A stretch of DNA of 46,502 nt from Caldilineaceae bacterium (GCA_019637695.1 JAHBVG010000049.1:1-46502), one strand, 5' to 3'; shown: positions 22,964-32,702, counted from the stretch's first letter. Numbers and translations: made by a program. The notes: generated from the sequence alone by a model not told the origin.

Positions 22964-25357
22964 CTACCACCCAAACAGTTCGTCCAAGAAGTCGGTAAAA
23001 CGCTGCCAGAGTCCGCGGGATTCGAGTTCCTCCACCGCAGGGATGGGCGTTGCCAGCGGAGATGTGGTTGCGCCCTCCTCATGGGTGGTGACACGGATCG
23101 CCGCGCCGTCGATCACAAGGATCATCTCTGGTGAGAGGCTGAGCCACTGCGCCACAGCGCGATCCGCCGCCGAGGCGAAGTATAGATCGCTGCCAAAGAT
23201 GAGCGTACGTGTGGACATGGTCTCTTCGTAGAGTGTATCCACCCACAAGGGAACGGTCTCGCCCTGGGCGGTGGTTGTCCATCCTTGCTGCACAAAACTC
23301 TTGCCCGCCAGATAACGCACGCCACCCCGATCCTGCACGGTTTGCGCCGACTCCAATTCGGCGCGGACGATGCTGCTTTCCACTGCGCTCATGCCTACGG
23401 CGTCCGCAGCAGCTTCTTCGGCCACGGATGCAGCCACCGCCGCTTCTGCGGATTGGCGCATGGACCGTACATCGGGCGCAGACGACGGTTGCACCCGCAA
23501 TTCCGGCGCAGCCGCCCCCGCTCGACCAGGAACATTCATCCCGGGTTCGAGGACAAGATAGCTGGTATATGGGGTGACAATGCCGTAGGTCAGGCTGAGA
23601 TCAACAATGGCGTCGATGATCTCCTGATTGGCGCCGCTACGCCGCACTTCCGAGAGTAGCGCGCCGATCTTGCGTGTGGCCCAGAGCCGCGCCACCGCCG
23701 ATTCTCCGCCCCGTTCGACCAGGGAAAGATCCTCGTAGTGGAAGGTGCGCTCCTCGCCGTTGACCGACCCGCGCAGGATCACCGTCACCGCGCCGCCATC
23801 TTTGTAGCGACCCGCCCACACAAGCTGTTCGCCAGCGAAGAGGTCGGGTAACGGATAGGGATAGCTGTCGTTGATCTGTGCGCCCTGCACAGTGATGGAA
23901 ACATCCGAAAGGACGGGCGTGCTGATGCCAGCGTAGAAAGCGCTCACGGCCTCATCAATGGCTTCCTCTGGGCGGACATAGGTGCTGCGACCGCCTAAAT
24001 TGCGGCTGACGGTGTCGAGCAGATCGGTGTTGACGTCATAGCCCACGCCAAAAGTGAAGAGGCGCAACGTGCGATCCCTCGGCGCGTTCTGCTCGGCATT
24101 GGCGACGATCCGATCAGGATTTTGTTCGCCCTGGGTGGGCAGACCGTCGGTCATAAAAAGGACATAGGCTGGGCGTCCGCGCTCCTCGCGCGCCGCCGCT
24201 GAGGAGAGTTCAAGCTGGCCCAGCGCTTCGAGCAAAGCCCGGTTGATGTCGGTGGATCCATTGGCGAGCAGACGGTCGATCCATCTTAGCGCGGCGCGGC
24301 GCGTCTCAGCGGTCACAGGCTGTAGACCGGATTCCCACCATTCGGTGCCGGTGCTAAAGCTGATCAAATTGAAGCGATCCTCAGCGTTGAGATTTTCCAC
24401 CACAAAGCGCGCCGCGTCCCTGGCCTGAACGATCTTCTCGCCTTGCATCGAGCCGGAGACATCAAGCACAAGGACAATGTCGCGGGCGATGATCTCTTGG
24501 CCGGCGGCTTTGAGACCCGGCGCAGCCAGCAAAAGGAAGAAGCCATCCTCGCGGCTGGGTCGATACGAAAGCAGATCAAGGCCGATGGCGCTGTCGTCGG
24601 TTCCAAAGTAGAGGACAAAATCGCGCATCTCGGCGGCATCCCCTGTCTCGAAGCCGATGAGGGCGCGGTCGTCATCCTCGCGGCTGATGGAGACGTTGTG
24701 GCTGGGGCTGTAGATCGTGCGCAGACCGGGCTGATCGCGCAGATCCACACTCAGGGCCATGTTCGTGGGCGGCGTCTGCCCCGATCCCCGGCCCAGGGGA
24801 ACGACGAAACGGTAGAGGCCATCCTCCAACGAGAGGACCTGACGATAGGTGAGTTCCACCACACGGGTCGCGCCGGCGGGGATGGGAAAGACGCTGGCCT
24901 GGAAGAGTCCCTGGCCCAGGTATTCGAGCAGCGCCGGATCGCGCTGGCTGCGTACAATCTCCTCGTAGATGCGGCGGGCTTCCTCAGCCTTGTAGAGCTT
25001 GCCCTCCAACACCTGACCATCCACCATCATTTGAAAATCGCCAATGGCGGCATCCGCAGGCAGTGGAAAGACGAAAGTGCCTTCCAACGTCTGCTGTGTA
25101 GGGTTGCGGAAGCGCTGGGTCACGTGGACGGCGGCCACGCTGCCTTCGATCCGCGCCTCAACGCTGTGGAGTTGCACCTCAACCCCTGTCCAAAGCGGAG
25201 GGAGTCCAATCGGCGGTTCAATGATGGGCGGGAAGACGGTCGGTCGAATGGGCGGGGTCCCTTGCGCCAGGCCGGAGAACGGGGAGATCGCCAAAATCAG
25301 GCCGAGTACGAAAAGAAAACCAAGCAGGCTGTGACGGAAGGATAGTCGTGGGAACAT
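22964..25357 (-). CDS. Secreted VIT and von Willebrand A domain protein
   Basis: 797 aa from the ATG at 25357, chosen because GAGAGGAGC precedes it and a signal peptide (SLLGFLFVLGLILAISPFSG) follows; the longer open frame upstream has no such support. After a short Pro-rich stretch comes a VIT domain (VEVQLHSVEARIEGSVAAVH ... FVFPLPADAAIGDFQM), then a VWA domain with the metal site DIVLVLDVSGSMQGEK and VLFMTDGLPTQGEQNP. The C-terminal third is Ala-rich and then beta-rich. The layout is that of bacterial inter-alpha-trypsin-inhibitor heavy-chain-like proteins, exported and possibly binding surface partners. A hairpin-type repeat lies about 100 bases upstream of the start. Confidence 0.92.
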   Translation of the reverse strand: MFPRLSFRHSLLGFLFVLGLILAISPFSGLAQGTPPIRPTVFPPIIEPPIGLPPLWTGVEVQLHSVEARIEGSVAAVHVTQRFRNPTQQTLEGTFVFPLPADAAIGDFQMMVDGQVLEGKLYKAEEARRIYEEIVRSQRDPALLEYLGQGLFQASVFPIPAGATRVVELTYRQVLSLEDGLYRFVVPLGRGSGQTPPTNMALSVDLRDQPGLRTIYSPSHNVSISREDDDRALIGFETGDAAEMRDFVLYFGTDDSAIGLDLLSYRPSREDGFFLLLAAPGLKAAGQEIIARDIVLVLDVSGSMQGEKIVQARDAARFVVENLNAEDRFNLISFSTGTEWWESGLQPVTAETRRAALRWIDRLLANGSTDINRALLEALGQLELSSAAAREERGRPAYVLFMTDGLPTQGEQNPDRIVANAEQNAPRDRTLRLFTFGVGYDVNTDLLDTVSRNLGGRSTYVRPEEAIDEAVSAFYAGISTPVLSDVSITVQGAQINDSYPYPLPDLFAGEQLVWAGRYKDGGAVTVILRGSVNGEERTFHYEDLSLVERGGESAVARLWATRKIGALLSEVRRSGANQEIIDAIVDLSLTYGIVTPYTSYLVLEPGMNVPGRAGAAAPELRVQPSSAPDVRSMRQSAEAAVAASVAEEAAADAVGMSAVESSIVRAELESAQTVQDRGGVRYLAGKSFVQQGWTTTAQGETVPLWVDTLYEETMSTRTLIFGSDLYFASAADRAVAQWLSLSPEMILVIDGAAIRVTTHEEGATTSPLATPIPAVEELESRGLWQRFTDFLDELFGW

Positions 25358-25458
25358 GGGAAACGCTCCTCTCACAATGGAGTGGTCGGGATGGACGAAG
25401 AAACACCGCGGCAACTTTGGGACGAAGCGACAAGGGGGAATGTTCCATCCAAATTTCC

Positions 25459-25492
25459 AGACCTTTCGGGTTTTCTGAAACCCGAAAGGTCT
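25459..25492. repeat. Hairpin with TTTTCTGAAA core, copy 2
   Basis: AGACCTTTCGGGTTT pairs perfectly with AAACCCGAAAGGTCT around the loop TCTG. It is the longest of the three copies in the window (15-bp stem) and lies in the divergent gap between the VIT/VWA and M1 peptidase genes. Confidence 0.85.
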
Positions 25493-25605
25493 AGGGACAT
25501 AGGTAAGCCCTGCTTCCTCAAAGGGATGGCGCTCATGGTAAGATGAGGTCATCGGCGATTGGGTTGCGCTGAGACCAACCTTTTCCAAGAAAGCAGATCT
25601 CCCCT

Positions 25606-27033
25606 ATGATCAAAAAACAATTGCTCGCTCTCCTCTTTGCGCTCGCCATCAGTGGATGTGTCCTGCCTCAATTGGCCTCGTTGCCAACCGCAACCCCACC
25701 CCCCACCTATGTGGTGACGCCGATGCCGACGCTGCCGCCGACTGCGGGCAGCCTGGGCGATCCGCTCTTTCCACAACTTGGCAACGCCGGCTATGCAGTG
25801 GATCACTATACACTCGATCTGACGGTGGACGTGGCGACGAACACGCTCACCAGCACGGCGACGATTCGGGCACAGGCGGATCTCACGCTGGATCGCTTGC
25901 ATCTCGATTTCCACGGCTTGACAATTGAGGAAGTAACAATCGACGGAGAGAGCGCCGTCTATACCCGCGAAGAGGGAGAGTTAATCATCGAACCCGCCGC
26001 GCCGATTGCGGCAGGTCATCTGTTTACTGCTACGATCCGCTATTTTGGACAGCCAGAGCCGCAGCCGCTGGCTATGCTGGGTGAGATTGGCTGGCTGCAC
26101 ATGGGCGAGGGCATTCTTGTAGTCAGCCAGCCCACCGGTGCGGGTACATGGTTCCCAGCCAACGATCATCCACAGGACAAAGCCACCTATACCCTCCGCA
26201 TCACCGTGCCGCAGCCCTATGTCGCCGCATCCAATGGGCTGCTCGCCGAGGTGATCGAGACGGAAACCGAGCGGACCTACGTCTGGGAGGTAATCAACCC
26301 CATGGCCAGCTATCTGGCGACGGTGGCGATCTACCCGTTCGAAATGAACACCCAGGCGGGACCGGGCGGTCTGCCCATCCTCAACTTTATCGGCGTGGAG
26401 CTCCCAGCCGAAGCGGTAGCGGCCTTAGAACGGACGCCGGAGATGATCGAATTTCTTGAAACGCGCATTGGTCCCTATCCTTTTGAAAGTTACGGTGCAA
26501 TCGTCGTCGATCTCCATTTTTCATTGGAGACACAGACCCGTTCGATCATCTCGCGAGGCCATCTTCTGGGTCCACGCGAAGAGGTGGTGATGCATGAACT
26601 GGCGCATCAATGGTTCGGCAATAGTCTCAGCCTGGCCCAATGGCAGGATATATGGCTCAACGAGGGCTTCGCTACCTATCTATCCTGGCTCTGGACGGAA
26701 CATATCCACGGGCCGGAGGTGTTCGACAACATTGTGCGCGCCAGTTATCAAGCGCCCTTCCTCGCCATGCCGCCGGGGACGCCTTCCGCCGATACGCTCT
26801 TTCATGGCAGTGTCTATGTGCGCGGGGCGTTGACGCTCCACGCGCTGCGCGTGCAGGTAGGCGACGAGGCATTTTTTGAGATTTTGCAGACCTATTACGC
26901 CCGTTATCGTGACAGCCACGTGACCACTGCGGATTTCATCGCCGTCGCCGAAGAGGTCAGCGGTCAATCATTGGCGGATTTCTTCCAAAGTTGGCTCTAC
27001 ACCAGGGGCGTGCCTCCGTTTCCAGAAAGGTGA
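25606..27033 (+). CDS. M1-family zinc metallopeptidase, lipoprotein
   Basis: 475 aa. The signal MIKKQLLALLFALAISGC ends in a lipobox (Cys18), then a Pro/Thr-rich tether. The aminopeptidase N-like beta domain follows, and the catalytic domain carries HELAHQ (His330, Glu331, His334) and, 19 residues on, Glu353 in NEGFATY: the full zinc site. The strand before it has LETQTRS in place of the GAMEN exopeptidase motif, common in bacterial M1 enzymes of this short type. The C-terminal helical and ARM domains of long aminopeptidase N are absent. It probably trims peptides at the cell surface. Its TGA stop is the first triplet of a heptamer array. Confidence 0.92.
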   Translation: MIKKQLLALLFALAISGCVLPQLASLPTATPPPTYVVTPMPTLPPTAGSLGDPLFPQLGNAGYAVDHYTLDLTVDVATNTLTSTATIRAQADLTLDRLHLDFHGLTIEEVTIDGESAVYTREEGELIIEPAAPIAAGHLFTATIRYFGQPEPQPLAMLGEIGWLHMGEGILVVSQPTGAGTWFPANDHPQDKATYTLRITVPQPYVAASNGLLAEVIETETERTYVWEVINPMASYLATVAIYPFEMNTQAGPGGLPILNFIGVELPAEAVAALERTPEMIEFLETRIGPYPFESYGAIVVDLHFSLETQTRSIISRGHLLGPREEVVMHELAHQWFGNSLSLAQWQDIWLNEGFATYLSWLWTEHIHGPEVFDNIVRASYQAPFLAMPPGTPSADTLFHGSVYVRGALTLHALRVQVGDEAFFEILQTYYARYRDSHVTTADFIAVAEEVSGQSLADFFQSWLYTRGVPPFPER

Positions 27034-27160
27034 TTAGTGACTGAGGACTGGGGATTGGGTAAAGTATCTGAAATCGCCTAATCTCTTTCAAGGAGCGAGT
27101 GAGCGATTGGGCGATTTTGGACCCAATCCCCAGTCACTAATCACCAGTCACCCATCCCCG
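27031..27160. repeat. Inverted pair of 7-base arrays after the M1 peptidase
   Basis: Left: TGATTAG, TGACTGA, GGACTGG, GGATTGG (27031-27058). Right: CCCAATC, CCCAGTC, ACTAATC, ACCAGTC, ACCCATC (27122-27156). AATCGCC and GATTGGGCGATT units lie between them. The left array begins with the M1 stop codon. Confidence 0.8.
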
Positions 27161-27193
27161 CTCCCCTTTTCGCCAAACTCCTCCTCCCGATGA

Positions 27194-27199
27194 TATAAT
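27194..27199 (+). promoter_or_regulatory. Possible -10 box for the membrane-protein gene
   Basis: A consensus TATAAT lies 45 bases before the ATG, but no good -35 box is spaced correctly. TTGCCG (27213-27218) with TATAGC (27236-27241) is an alternative pair, although it lies too close to the ATG. Confidence 0.3.
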
Positions 27200-27244
27200 C
27201 GTCGTTCATGTGTTGCCGCTTATTCACAGATCGAGTATAGCCCG

Positions 27245-28039
27245 ATGGAAGTGAACTATTCATCCAATGGAAATCAGCGGAGCCGAGAGTTGGAGCCGAC
27301 GCCCACGGCATCCCCGTCTTCTACGTATCAGCTTACGCGCGATCCCTTTTTTTATGGAACAGTGGGCTTTTTCGCGCTGCTCACGACGCTCTTGCCGGGC
27401 AGCCTGGGACAGCCGAATTTTATGCCGATTGTGCAGGCGCTGGGGCTGACCATCTTCACGGCGATCCCGCTGCGCAAAGGAGATGTGGGCACAGCTTTGC
27501 GGGTGCTGCTGCTCTGGCTGATCGTCCAACTTACGGTGATCTTCTTCATGGCCTGGGGTCTGCCCGTTCAAACAGCGCGCGCGATCCCAGACGGCGTCAC
27601 CTATCGGATGGATCTTGTCACCTGGGCTTACACGGGTGAGGCGCTGCCCCGTTCCTTATTGGTAGCGCCATTGGCGCGGCTGATAGAAATCCTCGGCGTA
27701 CTCGTGGGCAGTTTGCTTACAGGCGGTCTGGTGGGGAGTTGGTTTCTGGTGCGGGCCGTGGATCTCTTCGGTTTCAGCGCAGGCACCATGATCCGCGAAA
27801 TGGCGTCGCCGATTGGGCTCCTCTTGGGATTCACCCCCTGGCGGCTCTTGTCGTTGAGCGGCTACGCGGGATTCTTCCTCTTGCTCGCCCAACCGATCCT
27901 CAGCAACCGCTGGGATCTTAACCACTATCGCAAGAATCAACGTCGTCTGATTATTTGGTCGAGCGGACTGCTCGTCGCTGGCCTCCTCCTTGAAGTCCTG
28001 CTGCCGGGGTTCTGGCAAGGATTGGTGATCGGGGAGTAG
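27245..28039 (+). CDS. Multi-pass membrane protein of unknown function
   Basis: 264 aa that I do not recognise. A polar N-terminus of about 30 residues rich in Pro, Ser and Thr is followed by hydrophobic segments: YGTVGFFALLTTLLPG, VLLLWLIVQLTVIFFMAWG, LIEILGVLVGSLLTGGLVG, GYAGFFLLLAQPILS and SSGLLVAGLLLEVLLPGFW. Perhaps six helices in all span the cytoplasmic membrane. No catalytic motif or known family pattern is visible. There is no clear ribosome binding site. It reads in the same direction as smc but is separated from it by a repeat element of about 170 bases. The stop TAG is part of the first heptamer of that element. Confidence 0.75.
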   Translation: MEVNYSSNGNQRSRELEPTPTASPSSTYQLTRDPFFYGTVGFFALLTTLLPGSLGQPNFMPIVQALGLTIFTAIPLRKGDVGTALRVLLLWLIVQLTVIFFMAWGLPVQTARAIPDGVTYRMDLVTWAYTGEALPRSLLVAPLARLIEILGVLVGSLLTGGLVGSWFLVRAVDLFGFSAGTMIREMASPIGLLLGFTPWRLLSLSGYAGFFLLLAQPILSNRWDLNHYRKNQRRLIIWSSGLLVAGLLLEVLLPGFWQGLVIGE

Positions 28040-28210
28040 GGATCGGGGACTGGGGATCGGGGATAGTGTATTCAATCTCCCATCTCTACTTTCCAATCTA
28101 TCGTATACAGCGATTGCCCAAACTCGTGTGGGGGTCATTGGGTGATTGCAGAAGCTCTACCCGGTCCCCAGTCCCCAATCCCTAATATCCAATATCCAAT
28201 CCCTAACTCT
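28037..28210. repeat. Composite inverted 7-base repeat element before smc
   Basis: Left array TAGGGAT, CGGGGAC, TGGGGAT, CGGGGAT (28037-28064), starting at the upstream stop codon. Right array CGGTCCC, CAGTCCC, CAATCCC, TAATATC, CAATATC, CAATCCC, TAACTCT (28162-28210), ending two bases before the smc ATG. It occupies the whole smc leader. Confidence 0.8.
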
Positions 28211-28212
28211 CT

Positions 28213-31200
28213 ATGCTCCGCATCAAACGTGTTGAAATTCAAGGCTTCAAAACGTTCGCCACCAAGACCGAATTCGTTTTCGATCCTGGGGTGACGGCGA
28301 TTGTGGGGCCGAACGGCAGCGGCAAAAGCAATGTAGCCGATGCTGTCCGTTGGTGCATGGGCGAACAGAGTTTCGGGCTATTGCGCTCCAAAAAGACGGC
28401 GGATGTGATCTTTTCGGGCAGCGACAAAAAAGCGCGCCTGGGGATGGCGACGGTCAGCATTACCTTTGACAACAGCGACGGCGATCTGCCCATTGACTTT
28501 ACCGAGGTCGAGATCGCACGCCGAGCCTATCGGGATGGCGAGAACGAATATTTGCTCAACGGGCAGAAGGTGCGCCTGAGCGACGTCACCCAACTGCTCG
28601 CGCCCAGTGGATTGGGCAAACGCACCTACGCCGTCATCGGCCAGGGACTGATCGACCAGGTCCTCAGCCTCAAACCCGAGGAACGTCGCGCCCTCTTTGA
28701 GGAAGCCGCCGGCATCACCGGTTATCAGACAAAACGGGCGACAGCGTTGCGCCGCCTGGAAGCCACCCAGCAGAATTTAGAACGCGCTCAGGATATTATC
28801 GCCGAACTCAGCCCGCGCCTGGGCTATCTGCGCCGACAGGCCGAACGCGCCCACGAGCGCGCCCAGGTCGAAGCGGATCTCAAAGGGCTGCTGCACCAAT
28901 GGTATGGTTACCGCTGGCACAGGACGTTGGCCGATCTGCGCGAATACCGCATCGGGGCCAAAGCCATTGAGCGGATCGTCAAGAGTCGCCGCCAACAATT
29001 GGAAAAACTCGGCGCCCGCATTGAGGAACTGCGCAGCGCGCAGAACGGCTTGCGCGAGCAACTCAATGCAAAACACCGCGCCAGCAGTGACCGTCATCGT
29101 CAGGCCGAAGCGATCAGTCGAGCGTTAGCCGTCGCCCAAGAGCGCCATCGACAAATCGGCAGCCGCCGCGAGGAACTGGCGCGAGAGATGGCCGATCTAC
29201 GCCTGGAACGAGAGGGATTGGCGGCGCGTCAGGCTGAATTCATGGACGCTGTGGCTGCCGCCGAAGCTGACTATCGCCAGCAGCAATCCGCCGTTGACGC
29301 CCTCCAACGGGATCTCAGCCAGCGCCAGGCCGAGCGCGCCATCCTCGTGGAACGGTTGGACGCGGCGCGCAAAGAAGAACGTCTTCTGGCCGAACGCAGC
29401 GCTGACCGCCAAACCCGGCTGGCGCAAATCGACGAGCAGCGCCGTCATCTCCACGCCGAGCAATCCGAACAACAGGAGACGCTCGCCAACGCGCACGTCG
29501 CCGTCGAAGAGGCTGCCATCGCCCTGGCGCAGGCTGAGGCCGACGCCGAACAGGCGACGGCAGACCTGGCCGATCTCCAGCGCGCTATCGAAGACCTTGA
29601 AGCGCGCATTGGTCCACTGCGGCAAGAGCTAGAGGAAAAAGAAGCCGTCCGCCGTGAAGCCGACCGTGTTGCAGACCGCTTACAGACCCGTTACGAACTG
29701 CTAGAGCGTCTGCGCAATGAAGGCGCCGGTTACGTCAGCGGTGTGCGCGCCGTGTTGCAAGCTGCCCAGCTAACCGGCATCCTCGGCACCGTGGCTTCCC
29801 AGCTCAACGTCCCCGCCGAATTGGATAAAGCGGTGGAGACCGCACTGGGTGGGGCGTACCAGAATATCCTCACCGAAAGTTGGGACGATACCAGGCGCGC
29901 CATCGACTATTTGAAGGGTGGACGCGGGCGGGCGACATTTCTGCCGCTCAACCGGCTCTCGGTCGCCAAAGCGATCCCCGCGCCGAGGATGGCGGGCATT
30001 CTGGGCAACGCCGCCGATCTGGTGGAGTACGACAGACGGGTCGCTGACGCCATCGAAGGGTTGCTCAACCGCACCTGGGTGGCGCAGGATCTGCCCGCTG
30101 CCCGCCGCGCCCTGGACGCGCACCGCGGTCCACAGCCGACAGTGGTGACGCTGGATGGTGAGATCATCCGGCCAGGCGGCGCGGTCACCGGCGGCAACGA
30201 CGGTCGCCGCCAGGATGAATCCGTCCTTGCCCGCGAGCGGGAACATCGCCGCCTGCCCGATCTGATCCGCGCAGCGCGCCAAAACGCCGACGAGATCGCC
30301 GCATCCTGTCGAGCGCTGAGCAGTGAGATCGAAGGCAACCGCGCTGAGGTCACTCAACTGCGCGAAGAGGAACGCAGCATCCGCAGCCAGGAACGGCAGG
30401 CGCAGGGTGCGTTGGAAGCAGCCCGATCGCGGCTGGCGCAGGCTGAACAGAAGGTCAACTGGCAGCAGGAGTTGATGGGGCGGCGCGGCGACACGCTGCA
30501 AGGACTCGATCAACAGGAAGAGAGTTACCGCGCGGAACTGGCAGCCTTGCAGATAGCAGCCGCGGAGATTTCCGTCGCCGTACAAGCGGCGGAAGCCGCG
30601 ATGCGGGCCCAGGGGATCAACGATCTGCTCCAGCAGTTGGCCGAAGCGCGCGCCGCCGCTGCCGATGCCCAGGGCACACTGCGCAGCCGTCAAGCCGTCT
30701 TCAACGAGCAGCGCCGCGGGCTGGAAACGGTCTCTGCGCAGATTGCCAGCCGCGGCGACCGTCTCCGTGCGCTGGAAGGCGAAGACGAAACGCTGGCGGC
30801 GCAGATCAAAGAGCGCAGCGGCGAAGAAGCCAGCGTGAGCGGAGAGATTGCGACTCTGCAAGCGGAGATCGATCCTGCCGAGCGGGAGTTAGCTGCTCTG
30901 GAATCTGCCCAACAGGAGACGGAAAACGACGAGCGGAATTTACAGCAGCTCCTGCGCCAGGATGAAACCAATTGGAACGCGGCCCAATTACAGCTTCAGC
31001 GCACCGAGGATCGGATGGAAGCGCTGCGCGAGGAGATCCGTCACGACTTTGGGCTGGCGGTAATGGAAGAGAGCGACGACGTCGCCTATCAACCGCCCCT
31101 GCCTTTGCAGACTGTGGTGGCGCAGTTGCCCGTTGTCACCGACCTGCCCGCTGGGTTGGATGAGGAAGTACAGGAGACGCGCGCCCGACTGCGTCGCCTG

Positions 31201-31848
31201 AGCAACGTCAACCCCGAAGCGCCTAAAGAGTATGAGGAAGCCGCCGGTCGCCACGATTTTCTCATCTCCCAATCCGCCGATCTGGAGGCTGCCGCCGCCG
31301 ATCTGCGCCGGGTGATCCGCGAATTGGATAAGCAAATGGAGGAAGCGCTGCGCCGCACCTTCGACGCTGTCTCCAAGGAATTCATCCATTATTTCGAGTT
31401 GCTCTTCCAGGGGGGGACGGCCAAACTTACCCTCACCACGCCAGAGGATATTATCAACACCGGCGTCGAGATCCTTGCGCGTCCGCCCGGCAAACGTCCG
31501 CAAAGCCTGGAATTGCTCTCCGGCGGCGAACGCTCGCTGACCGCCTGCGCCTTGATCTTCGCCATCCTGCGCGTCAGCCCCACGCCCTTTTGCATCCTCG
31601 ACGAGGTGGACGCTGCGCTGGACGAAGCCAACGTGGATCGCTTCCGCACGGTGCTGGAAGGGCTGATCGACCACACCCAATTCATCATCATTACCCACAA
31701 CCGGCGTACATTGGAAGCGTCGAACACGATCTACGGCATCACCATGGGCGACGACGGCGTGAGCCGCGTCATCAGTCTGCGGCTGGAAGGGGATGAGATG
31801 GTGGAAATGAATGGGAAAGTCGCAGCGGAGGAAGCAGTGGCTATGTAA
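28213..31848 (+). CDS. smc: Chromosome segregation protein SMC
   Basis: 1211 aa, usual for bacterial SMC. The N-terminal head has FKTFATKTEF and Walker A IVGPNGSGKSNVADAVRW (about residues 30-47), then the conserved AVIGQGLIDQVLSLKPEERR with EEAAGI. Long coiled coils flank a hinge at about 505-640 (GYVSGVRAVLQAAQLTGILG ... GGRGRATFLPLNRL). The C-terminal head has the signature ELLSGGERSLTACAL and Walker B PFCILDEVDAALDEANV. With ScpA and ScpB it folds and separates chromosomes; neither partner is in this window. The leader is filled by a heptamer array and no ribosome binding site is visible, so translation start may depend on an unstructured leader. Confidence 0.97.
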   Translation: MLRIKRVEIQGFKTFATKTEFVFDPGVTAIVGPNGSGKSNVADAVRWCMGEQSFGLLRSKKTADVIFSGSDKKARLGMATVSITFDNSDGDLPIDFTEVEIARRAYRDGENEYLLNGQKVRLSDVTQLLAPSGLGKRTYAVIGQGLIDQVLSLKPEERRALFEEAAGITGYQTKRATALRRLEATQQNLERAQDIIAELSPRLGYLRRQAERAHERAQVEADLKGLLHQWYGYRWHRTLADLREYRIGAKAIERIVKSRRQQLEKLGARIEELRSAQNGLREQLNAKHRASSDRHRQAEAISRALAVAQERHRQIGSRREELAREMADLRLEREGLAARQAEFMDAVAAAEADYRQQQSAVDALQRDLSQRQAERAILVERLDAARKEERLLAERSADRQTRLAQIDEQRRHLHAEQSEQQETLANAHVAVEEAAIALAQAEADAEQATADLADLQRAIEDLEARIGPLRQELEEKEAVRREADRVADRLQTRYELLERLRNEGAGYVSGVRAVLQAAQLTGILGTVASQLNVPAELDKAVETALGGAYQNILTESWDDTRRAIDYLKGGRGRATFLPLNRLSVAKAIPAPRMAGILGNAADLVEYDRRVADAIEGLLNRTWVAQDLPAARRALDAHRGPQPTVVTLDGEIIRPGGAVTGGNDGRRQDESVLAREREHRRLPDLIRAARQNADEIAASCRALSSEIEGNRAEVTQLREEERSIRSQERQAQGALEAARSRLAQAEQKVNWQQELMGRRGDTLQGLDQQEESYRAELAALQIAAAEISVAVQAAEAAMRAQGINDLLQQLAEARAAAADAQGTLRSRQAVFNEQRRGLETVSAQIASRGDRLRALEGEDETLAAQIKERSGEEASVSGEIATLQAEIDPAERELAALESAQQETENDERNLQQLLRQDETNWNAAQLQLQRTEDRMEALREEIRHDFGLAVMEESDDVAYQPPLPLQTVVAQLPVVTDLPAGLDEEVQETRARLRRLSNVNPEAPKEYEEAAGRHDFLISQSADLEAAAADLRRVIRELDKQMEEALRRTFDAVSKEFIHYFELLFQGGTAKLTLTTPEDIINTGVEILARPPGKRPQSLELLSGGERSLTACALIFAILRVSPTPFCILDEVDAALDEANVDRFRTVLEGLIDHTQFIIITHNRRTLEASNTIYGITMGDDGVSRVISLRLEGDEMVEMNGKVAAEEAVAM

Positions 31849-31853
31849 GGGGA

Positions 31854-31908
31854 AAGATGATGGGATGATGAAGGCTACAACGCTTCATCATCCCATCATC
31901 TCTTTTTA
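31854..31908. terminator. Bidirectional terminator after smc
   Basis: AAGATGATGGGATGATGAAG (31854-31873) and its complement (31882-31902) form a stem of about 20 bp with an 8-base loop, followed by TTTTT. It sits between the converging ends of smc and the corrinoid-protein gene. Confidence 0.85.
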
Positions 31909-32538
31909 GGCATTGCTCAACGCCAGCAGTTGACTCGCAGCGCTGGATGCATCCAATGCATAAAGATCGGCGCCGATGTCCTGGGCGAAACGCTCGGTGA
32001 CGGGCGCGCCGCCCACAATCACGGTGACCTGATCGCGCACGCCAGATTCATTGAGCGCCTGCATAATGGCGCGCATGTTGCTCTGGGTGGTAGTGAGCAG
32101 CGCGCTCATGCCGAGGACACGCGGTTTGTGTTCGCGCACGGCAGCCACGAACTGCTGCGGCGTCACATTCACACCCAAATCGACGACTTGCCAGCCGACG
32201 CCTTCCACCATCATCGAGACAAGGTTCTTGCCAATGTCGTGGATGTCGCCCTGGACAGTGCCGATGATCATCGTCCCCGCGGGTTTGACGTCCGCCGCCT
32301 GCAAATGGGGACGTAGCACGGCCAGACCTGCCTTCATGGCGCGCGAGGCGATCAACATTTCGGGTACAAAACAGTCGCCGGTCTCAAACTGTTTGCCAAT
32401 CGCGGTCATCGCCGGGACCATAGAATTGTTTAGAATGTCGCTTGCTGTCCGTCCATCTTCCAGGGCGAACTTCACTTCCTCAACCACGGCGTTCATATCG
32501 CCAGCAATAATACCTTCATAGATTTCATCAAGTTCCAT
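31906..32538 (-). CDS. Corrinoid (B12-binding) methyltransfer protein, MtaC/MtbC type
   Basis: 210 aa from the ATG at 32538, chosen because AAGGAG lies 8 bases upstream; the longer open frame is a repeat-rich leader. The N-terminal helical cap (residues 1-85) ends in FVPEMLIASRAMKAGL. The B12-binding Rossmann domain has GDIHDIGKNLVSMM with the cobalt-ligand His (about 100), VVDLGVNVTP, LGMSALLTTT, and VIVGGAPVTERFAQDIGAD. It carries methyl groups on cobalamin between a methyltransferase and an acceptor. The URO-D-family protein directly upstream on the same strand is its likely partner. A dedicated substrate methyltransferase is not seen, so the substrate is unknown. Confidence 0.92.
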   Translation of the reverse strand: MELDEIYEGIIAGDMNAVVEEVKFALEDGRTASDILNNSMVPAMTAIGKQFETGDCFVPEMLIASRAMKAGLAVLRPHLQAADVKPAGTMIIGTVQGDIHDIGKNLVSMMVEGVGWQVVDLGVNVTPQQFVAAVREHKPRVLGMSALLTTTQSNMRAIMQALNESGVRDQVTVIVGGAPVTERFAQDIGADLYALDASSAASQLLALSNA

Positions 32539-32549
32539 CGTTGTCTCCT

Positions 32550-32581
32550 TAGCAGATAGCAGATAGCAGGTAGCAGTTAGC
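32550..32581. repeat. TAGCAGA heptamer array touching a ribosome binding site
   Basis: TAGCAGA, TAGCAGA, TAGCAGG, TAGCAGT, TAGC. It begins exactly where the corrinoid-protein ribosome binding site ends. A further GCAGGTT/GCAGATT cluster lies at about 32626-32660, with mixed 7- and 8-base spacing. Confidence 0.8.
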
Positions 32582-32702
32582 CCAGAAAAGAAGGCGAAAA
32601 CCAAAAGGCAGAGGTGGTTGAGGGAGTGCAGGTTTGCAGGTTGCAGATTTGCAAGTGACAATTTCTGGCGTAACATGCCCCTTGCAATTCGCCCCTTGCC
32701 CC

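Noticed and set aside
25358..25588. 77-residue N-terminal extension of the VIT/VWA protein
   Set aside because: It reads through a hairpin repeat and would bury the signal peptide; the ATG at 25357 has a strong ribosome binding site.
29770..30861. 363-aa minus-strand open frame
   Set aside because: It is antisense to the smc hinge and coiled coil.
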